Shown here one piece after another: positions 4,569 through 8,750 of a stretch of DNA of 8,750 nt. Within the stretch, counting starts at the first letter, position 1. Each line of letters starts with the position of its first letter. The stretch is from JANMQK01 sp031370485 (GTDB lineage: Bacteria > Acidobacteriota > Polarisedimenticolia > Gp22-AA2): the NCBI GenBank assembly GCA_031370485.1, contig JANMQK010000324.1, positions 1 to 8,750 on the forward strand, given 5' to 3'. Under the pieces are notes generated by a model. It did no database searches, had not been told where the DNA came from, and saw nothing but the letters and a program-made list of their open reading frames with translations. A program made the position numbers and the translations under genes.

Positions 4569-5711
4569 TCACGCTCCGGGCGTGAACTCCGCCGCCAGGA
4601 GGGTGAGATCGTCGTCCGGGGGGCGGCCCGCCGCGTGGCGCCGCGTCTCCGCCATGATGACCTCGACCACGTCGGCGATCCCGCCGCGCGATTTCTCCAT
4701 CACCTGGAGGAGGCGCTCGCGGCCGAACTCGTTCCCCTCCGGGTCCCGCGCCTCGTACAGGCCATCCGAGTAGATCGCCAGGCGGTCTCCCGGGCCGAAC
4801 GGGACATTCGCGGTCGGTTCGCTCGTGAGGGCGATCCCATAGGACAGGAGGGGTGTTGTCGCGGGGAGCTGCTGCGGTGCCTTTCCGCCTCCCCACAAGA
4901 GGGCCGGCGGGTGCCCCGCGTTGAGGTACTGCATCGTGCGGGCGCGGGGATCGACGATGGCGAGAAAGAGCGTTACCACGCGGTGTTGTCCCAGGGGCGC
5001 CATCGTCTCGAGGATCGCGCGGGCCGCCGGCACCAGTCCCGGCGTATCTTGAAGCACCCGGCCGATCGCGGTCTTCACCATCCCGGTGACCAGGGCAGCC
5101 GCCACTCCATGCCCCGCGACGTCCGCCACCATGAGCAGCAGCCGGTCCTCCGGAAGCGGCAGGACGTCGTAGAGGTCGCCTCCGACCGACTCGCAGGAGA
5201 CATACGCGCTGGCGACCCGGACGGGGCCGAAGCTCCGCGGCAGCCCTTTCGGCAGCAGGGCGAGCTGATATCTGCGTGCCCGGGCCAGGTCCTCGGTGAG
5301 TCGGCGGATGAGACCATCGCGCTCCGCCTCGAGCCGCTGCATCTCCAGGCAGCGCTCGACCATGGTCATCAGGACGGCCCGGCTGAACGGCTTGGTGACG
5401 AAGAAGCAGGCGCGCTCCTTGACGGAGCGGACGAGCTTCTCGTCCAGGTCGGTGACCGACCCGGTCACCAGGATGACCTCCGTCCGGGGCCGGAGCGCCT
5501 TGATGGCGCGCGTCAGCTCGAAGCCGTCCATGCCGGGCATGCGCACGTCCACGATCGCGACGTCGTAGGAGTCCTTCTGGATCGCGGCGAGCGCCTCCTC
5601 CCCGCCCGCGACACCGCGCACCTCGTTCCCCGGTGCGAGGATGCGCTCGACCGTGCGCAGCATCGCCGGGTCGTCGTCGACAACCAGGATCCGGCTGTGT
5701 CCAGCCTTCAT
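4569..5711 (-). CDS. Response regulator with PP2C-type (RsbU/SpoIIE) phosphatase output
   Basis: The product is 380 residues. The receiver domain (about 6-122) has D12-D14, phospho-acceptor D55 in AIVDVRMPG, T83 in LVTGS and K107 in VTKPF. A coiled helix (about 122-150, EMQRLEAERDGLIRRLTEDL) links it to a PP2C/SpoIIE domain (about 155-378). Its metal-binding motifs are present: GGDLYD (177-182), ADVAGHG (196-202), SDG (315-317) and PDDDLT (365-370). Such proteins remove phosphate from an anti-sigma-factor antagonist (STAS) protein, so phosphorylation of D55 would feed a partner-switching pathway; no STAS or anti-sigma gene lies in the window. The ATG at 5711 has GGAGG 7 nt upstream and overlaps the kinase stop as ATGA. 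The upstream kinase is the natural phospho-donor. Confidence 0.95.
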   Translation of the reverse strand: MKAGHSRILVVDDDPAMLRTVERILAPGNEVRGVAGGEEALAAIQKDSYDVAIVDVRMPGMDGFELTRAIKALRPRTEVILVTGSVTDLDEKLVRSVKERACFFVTKPFSRAVLMTMVERCLEMQRLEAERDGLIRRLTEDLARARRYQLALLPKGLPRSFGPVRVASAYVSCESVGGDLYDVLPLPEDRLLLMVADVAGHGVAAALVTGMVKTAIGRVLQDTPGLVPAARAILETMAPLGQHRVVTLFLAIVDPRARTMQYLNAGHPPALLWGGGKAPQQLPATTPLLSYGIALTSEPTANVPFGPGDRLAIYSDGLYEARDPEGNEFGRERLLQVMEKSRGGIADVVEVIMAETRRHAAGRPPDDDLTLLAAEFTPGA

Positions 5712-7522
5712 GCCCCGGCCTCCGGCGAAGGTGTGGTGCGGCGACGCGGCGGTGACGCGGCGCGCCGGCCGGGCCGGGGCGCGGCGACCGGGAGCGTGAC
5801 CGTGACGGTCGTGCCCCGCCCCGGCGCGCTCTCGATCTTCATCTCTCCGCTGTTCTCCCAGAGGATCGACCGGCATATGGCGAGTCCCAGCCCGGACCCC
5901 TGCTCTTTCGTCGTGTAGAACGGCTCGTGAATCCATTTGAGCTGGTCGGCGGGGATCCCGGTTCCCGTGTCCGCCACCTTGACCTCGATACGCTGCCCCT
6001 CCCTCCTCGCCTGCACCCTGAGCCTGCCGCCGGCGGGCATCGATTCGAGGGCGTTGGTAAACAGGTTGAGGAAGAGTTGCTCCAGGCCGCCCCGGCTGAC
6101 TTTCAGCTCGGGGAGATCCTCGGGCACCTTCATCTCCAGGGTCACCCCCGACCGCTCCAGGCGGGCTCCGAGGATCGACAGCGCCCCGTCGAGAATCGTG
6201 GGAAGCGGCGCCCGTTCCGGGGGCCGCACGCCCGACCTGGCGAGCTGCAGCATGCCGTCGAATATTCTTTGGCAGATCCTGGCCGACTGCTCGATCTGTC
6301 GCAGGTCCTCGATGAGGACCTCGCGCCGGAATGATCCCGCGTTCACCTCTTCGCGCGCCTGTTGGGCGAGCGGCAGGATCGCGCCGATCGCGTTCTTCAC
6401 ATCATGGGAGATCGCGCGGGCCAGGTCCGCCATCGCGTGTTTCTTCTCCGCGGCGATGATCCGCTCCTCCATCGAAAGCGCCCGGCGCGCGCTGTGGATG
6501 AGCGACGCGACATGCGGCGTCACGCGGGCCACCCCCTGCATCTCGGGCGCTCCAAACGTATACGGCCGGCGGGTGGCGATCTTGAGCAGGCCGAGGAGCT
6601 GGCGGTCGTGGTACAGCGGCGCCAGGAGCAGGGTCCCCTCGGCGGGCTCCTGTCCTTTTCCGCTCCAGCGCAGGAGACGGCCCAGCCTCTGGACCTCGGC
6701 CGATTCCTTCTCCACCGGAACGTCCGGGCCCTTTTTCCCACGGCCCGCATCGAACGACACGACCCGGATCGCCGTCGAGCGCAGCAGGACCGGCCGGAGA
6801 TCCTCCGGGACCTTGATGCGCCGCCCGATGCGGCGGCTCTTCTCCTTGGCCCAGGCGATCTGCTCCGCATGCAGCACGAGCCGCGCTCCCGCCTCCTCGG
6901 CGATGAGCAGCGCCGAGCTGTGATCGTATCGCGTCAGGGATTTCAGCCCGTGCAGCAGCCGGTAGAAGAGATCCTTCGGCCGCAGTTCCTGGACCGTTTC
7001 ATCCTTGATGCGGTCGACGATCCGGTTCAGGCGGCGCTCCTCGCGAAGGGCCGCCTCGTGCGCCACCTTCCGGCAGAGACGCGCGAGCCACCGTCCGGCG
7101 CCCGCGGGGAACGCGCCGCCGGGGCGGCGCACCGCAATCACGCCGGCCGCGCGTCCCCCGATCAGGATGGGCGCCATGATCTCGGTATCCGGAAGATCGG
7201 GACGCTCGAGTTCCAGGAAGGCGCGCACCCGGTGGAGGTCCCAGGCCGGGCCGGCGCGCCCCCAGGGCAGGACGCGCAGCGAATCCGACACGGGATGCCG
7301 CAGGAACACCGCCCCGCTTTCGGCGCCGAAGTGCGGGCCGATCCGGCCCAGCGCCGCCTTGTAGAGCTTTGTGGGATCGTCGATCGTTTCGAGGAGCCCG
7401 GCGAGCTGCGCGAAAAAACGGTAGCGCCGCTCGTCTCCGGGCTTCGTCGTAGGTGAAGATCCGGGATCCTGTTCGTTGTCCGGCCGCCGGCCGGAGGGGT
7501 CAGACCCCTCAGCTCCCGCCAT
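5708..7522 (-). CDS. Soluble sensor histidine kinase with two GAF-like domains
   Basis: The product is 604 residues with no membrane segment, so it should be cytoplasmic. A low-complexity N-terminus (1-32) precedes two GAF-like sensor domains (about 35-160 and 185-345). The signature of the first ends at PILIGGRAAGVIAVRR, that of the second at APLYHDRQLLGLLKIA. The transmitter follows: H-box ISHDVKN with phospho-acceptor H373, N-box NLFTNALES (N490), DTGTGIP (518-524), EPFYTTK (533-539) and GSGLGLA (542-548). The start chosen, ATG 7522, overlaps the end of the selenoprotein gene by 14 nt; no other start occurs before the first GAF, and no strong ribosome site is seen, so translation is probably coupled. 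The end overlaps the receiver-PP2C gene by 4 nt. The ligand of the GAF domains is unknown. A redox or selenium-linked input is suggested only by the neighbour. Confidence 0.93.
   Translation of the reverse strand: MAGAEGSDPSGRRPDNEQDPGSSPTTKPGDERRYRFFAQLAGLLETIDDPTKLYKAALGRIGPHFGAESGAVFLRHPVSDSLRVLPWGRAGPAWDLHRVRAFLELERPDLPDTEIMAPILIGGRAAGVIAVRRPGGAFPAGAGRWLARLCRKVAHEAALREERRLNRIVDRIKDETVQELRPKDLFYRLLHGLKSLTRYDHSSALLIAEEAGARLVLHAEQIAWAKEKSRRIGRRIKVPEDLRPVLLRSTAIRVVSFDAGRGKKGPDVPVEKESAEVQRLGRLLRWSGKGQEPAEGTLLLAPLYHDRQLLGLLKIATRRPYTFGAPEMQGVARVTPHVASLIHSARRALSMEERIIAAEKKHAMADLARAISHDVKNAIGAILPLAQQAREEVNAGSFRREVLIEDLRQIEQSARICQRIFDGMLQLARSGVRPPERAPLPTILDGALSILGARLERSGVTLEMKVPEDLPELKVSRGGLEQLFLNLFTNALESMPAGGRLRVQARREGQRIEVKVADTGTGIPADQLKWIHEPFYTTKEQGSGLGLAICRSILWENSGEMKIESAPGRGTTVTVTLPVAAPRPGRRAASPPRRRTTPSPEAGA
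7494..7510. repeat. Perfect 7-bp hairpin at the selenoprotein stop / kinase start
   Basis: GAGGGGT-CAG-ACCCCTC on the plus strand, directly at the UGA stop of the selenoprotein gene and inside kinase codons 5-10. It abuts another palindrome at 7480-7494 (CCGGCCGCCGGCCGG). It may hinder or time translation of the kinase, or be a dispersed intergenic palindrome; GGGGTCAGACCCC-like repeats are, to my recollection, common in many bacterial genomes. Confidence 0.55.
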
Positions 7523-7724
7523 AGCCGATGCTGACCTTGCCACCCTCGACGACGACCGGGACAGACCGGCCACCGCCGGAGACTTTGAGCATCTCTTCAA
7601 GGAGCTTCTTGTCCTTCAGGACATCGAGATACTCGACCTCGTATCCCTTCCCCTGGTAGGCCTCACGGGCCGCAGTGGTGTAAGGTCAGGTTTCCTTGCC
7701 GAAGATGCGAACCGACTTGGGCAT
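7509..7724 (-). CDS. Glutaredoxin-like selenoprotein with in-frame UGA (selenocysteine) at the active site
   Basis: The product is 71 residues if the UGA at 7688-7686 (codon 13) is read as selenocysteine. The frame then reads IFGKET-U-PYTTAAREAY, with U where glutaredoxins have the first Cys of CPYC; the second Cys is a Thr. The rest matches the fold: helix, EVEYLDVLKD strand and turn, a helix, cis-Pro P56 in SVPVVV, and a GG pair (61-62). It would catalyse thiol-disulfide or peroxide chemistry in the cytoplasm; selenium would raise its reactivity. It resembles glutaredoxin-like (seleno)proteins annotated as the Uxx-star family (my recollection, not searched). AGGAAGGA stands about 4 nt before the ATG at 7724. 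A SECIS-like hairpin follows the UGA directly. The gene lies just downstream of tRNA-Lys and overlaps the kinase start by 14 nt. The alternative is a pseudogene with a nonsense mutation; intact sequence on both sides argues against that. Confidence 0.85.
7646..7685 (-). promoter_or_regulatory. Bacterial SECIS-like stem-loop directly after the UGA
   Basis: On the minus strand, beginning with the base after UGA, CCTT pairs with AAGG, CC with GG, CTG with CAG and GGCC with GGCC around the loop CGTGA, 40 nt in all with small internal loops. The apical loop contains GU and lies about 19-23 nt after the UGA, within the range usual for SelB-dependent bacterial SECIS elements. Confidence 0.7.
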
Positions 7725-7762
7725 CGAATCCTTCCTTGGGTTTTCGACAACCTGGATCGACG

Positions 7763-7838
<76 letters not shown>

Positions 7839-7855
7839 ACAAACGCTTCAGAAGA

Positions 7856-7932
7856 TGGGGTGAGTGATGGGACTCGAACCCACGACAACCGGGGCCACAA
7901 CCCGGGGCTCTACCACCTGAGCTACACTCACC
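7856..7932 (-). tRNA. tRNA-His (anticodon GTG)
   Basis: Acceptor GTGAGTG/CACTCAC plus the extra G-1 (7932) facing C73, the identity pair of bacterial tRNA-His, then an encoded CCA. The anticodon loop TTGTGGC on stem CCGGG/CCCGG gives GTG. Seventeen nt separate it from tRNA-Lys. Confidence 0.97.
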
Positions 7933-7988
7933 GTACTGATCGATCATTCCATTCCGGCAGGAGGTTCGCGCGCCCTCCGCGCCGCCGG

Positions 7989-8064
<76 letters not shown>

Positions 8065-8126
8065 GTTGCCCCTTGCCTCTCATTGCCGCGGCAACCGCCA
8101 CCTCCAGAAACCCAACGGGAGCGCGT

Positions 8127-8157
8127 ATAGTACCACAGGCATTGCGGGGCGCCGCAA
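8127..8157 (-). promoter_or_regulatory. Candidate promoter of the tRNA cluster (extended -10)
   Basis: On the minus strand TGG-TACTAT (-10 at 8132-8127, with an extended TGn) is preceded 19 nt upstream by TTGCGG (8157-8152). The start point near 8120 leaves a leader of about 56 nt before tRNA-Arg(TCT). With no clear terminator before 7724, this promoter may also feed the selenoprotein-kinase-phosphatase genes. Confidence 0.5.
8142..8157. terminator. Short hairpin after the small membrane protein gene
   Basis: TTGCGG-GGCG-CCGCAA, a perfect 6-bp stem and 4-nt loop, 10 nt past the stop of the gene at 8167. It has no T-run and overlaps the proposed -35 of the tRNA promoter, so it could be either a weak terminator or part of that promoter. 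Confidence 0.3.
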
Positions 8158-8166
8158 CGTGACGCG

Positions 8167-8631
8167 TCAGCGCGAATCGGCGGGTGGCGGCGACACGACG
8201 AACAGGTAACTCCTGATTTTCCCACCGGCGTCCTCGATACGAAGCGCATACCGTCCAGGTCTCAGGCTGGGACCGGGAACGATCAGGTCCAGGCGCCCCG
8301 GGTCTCCGGCGTCACCCGCCCAGGTCCCCACCCAGAGGTCGCCCCCGTCCGGACCTTCGAGTCTCAGCCGGTAGGGAGGCCGCGCGGGCCGGCCGGGAGC
8401 CACCGCCTGGAATTCCAGACGGTACGCGGCCTGAGGGTCGGCCTCCCGGGCGAACGTGGTCAGCGCCCCGCCCGCCGACAGGCCTCGCAGGCTTTCCTGA
8501 AGAACGATGGCCGCCCGGCTGTCATCCACGAGCAGCGGACCCACCCGCACGAGCGGAGCCGTCCTCCGACCAACAAGCCACGCCACGGGAAGCGCCGCCG
8601 TCAGGATCATCACGATCACTTGGAGCCTCAT
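8167..8631 (-). CDS. Small membrane-anchored protein of unknown function
   Basis: The product is 154 residues. One hydrophobic helix at about 5-20 (VIVMILTAALPVAWLV) is followed by RR, which suggests an N-terminal anchor with the rest outside. Residues about 70-148 look like a beta-sandwich: alternating strands such as YRLEFQAV, YRLRLEGPDG, LDLIVPG and LRPGRYALRIEDAGG, then SYLFVV. This resembles, in general style, the extracytoplasmic part of some anti-sigma-factor-like proteins, but there is no zinc finger and I do not assign a family. The ATG at 8631 has no ribosome site. A GTG four codons later (8619) has GAGG 6 nt upstream and is an equally good start. It lies upstream of the tRNA cluster on the same strand. 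Confidence 0.7.
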   Translation of the reverse strand: MRLQVIVMILTAALPVAWLVGRRTAPLVRVGPLLVDDSRAAIVLQESLRGLSAGGALTTFAREADPQAAYRLEFQAVAPGRPARPPYRLRLEGPDGGDLWVGTWAGDAGDPGRLDLIVPGPSLRPGRYALRIEDAGGKIRSYLFVVSPPPADSR

Positions 8632-8676
8632 TTGCGGCTTCGGGCGAGCGTCGTTCAGGAAGGTCTCCGGGCAAGT

Positions 8677-8708
8677 GCGGGGCCCCCGGGGCCGCCCGGG
8701 GCCCCCGC
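8677..8708. repeat. Very GC-rich hairpin near the right edge
   Basis: Two 14-nt arms (8677-8690 and 8695-8708) pair at 13 of 14 positions around the loop GCCG; every base from 8677 to 8708 is G or C. The next 40 bases are of the same kind. No gene can be supported in 8632-8750. On the minus strand one frame ends with TGA about 30 nt before the ATG at 8631 and reads Gly/Pro/Ala-rich, so it could be the tail of an upstream gene. Confidence 0.6.
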
Positions 8709-8750
8709 GCGACCGGCACGGCCCGCGGGCGCCGGGGGCCCCGGGGTAGG

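Noticed and set aside
4635..5918. Long plus-strand open frame antisense to the receiver-PP2C gene
   Set aside because: The translation is His/Arg/Asp-rich with no known motif, while the minus strand shows all receiver and PP2C motifs. It is the usual GC-rich antisense shadow.
5937..7456. Two long plus-strand open frames antisense to the histidine kinase
   Set aside because: They are low-complexity Arg/Ser/Pro-rich translations with no ribosome sites; the kinase on the minus strand explains the open frames.
7509..7724. Reading the split glutaredoxin gene as a pseudogene
   Set aside because: The UGA falls exactly on the catalytic position, nothing else is broken, and a SECIS-like hairpin follows. 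Still possible if the genome lacks Sec machinery.

Overview
The window is GC-rich bacterial DNA (by eye well above 60% G+C outside one internal block). All four tRNA genes encode CCA. The mix of regulators, a selenoprotein and a nuclease lipoprotein fits an uncultivated or environmental lineage such as an acidobacterium, a deltaproteobacterium in the old sense, or a similar phylum. No taxonomic marker is present, so this placement is inference.

Region by region, almost everything is on the minus strand. At the left (1-1740) lie a receiver-domain response regulator cut by the window edge, a small exported TPR protein coupled to it by a TTGA stop/start overlap, a 44-residue very basic protein with a perfect Shine-Dalgarno sequence, and tRNA-Arg(TCG). 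Between 1708 and 3226 is a more AT-rich 1.5 kb insert bounded by two perfect 34-bp copies of the 5' half of that tRNA. It carries an XRE regulator and an overlapping nucleotidyltransferase-fold protein, a toxin-antitoxin-like pair, behind a near-consensus promoter with an 8-5-8 palindrome. To its right, on the plus strand, is a predicted secreted lipoprotein with an endonuclease/exonuclease/phosphatase domain and a C-terminal OB-fold-like domain (3250-4542).

From 8064 down to 4569 runs a long minus-strand stretch: tRNA-Arg(TCT), tRNA-His(GTG), tRNA-Lys(CTT), then a three-gene chain. This chain is a 71-residue glutaredoxin-like protein, a double-GAF histidine kinase, and a receiver-PP2C (RsbU-type) phosphatase. 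The glutaredoxin gene is split by an in-frame UGA exactly at its catalytic Cys position, followed at once by a 40-nt stem-loop of bacterial SECIS type. I read it as a selenoprotein that ordinary gene calling would miss. The three genes overlap end to start, so a selenocysteine thiol-redox protein is coupled to a kinase and to a partner-switching phosphatase. At the right edge are a small membrane-anchored protein of unknown function and a very GC-rich hairpin.

The two main discoveries are the hidden selenoprotein tied to a signalling operon, and the tRNA-bounded toxin-antitoxin-like insert that has rebuilt the 5' half and promoter of its host tRNA gene.
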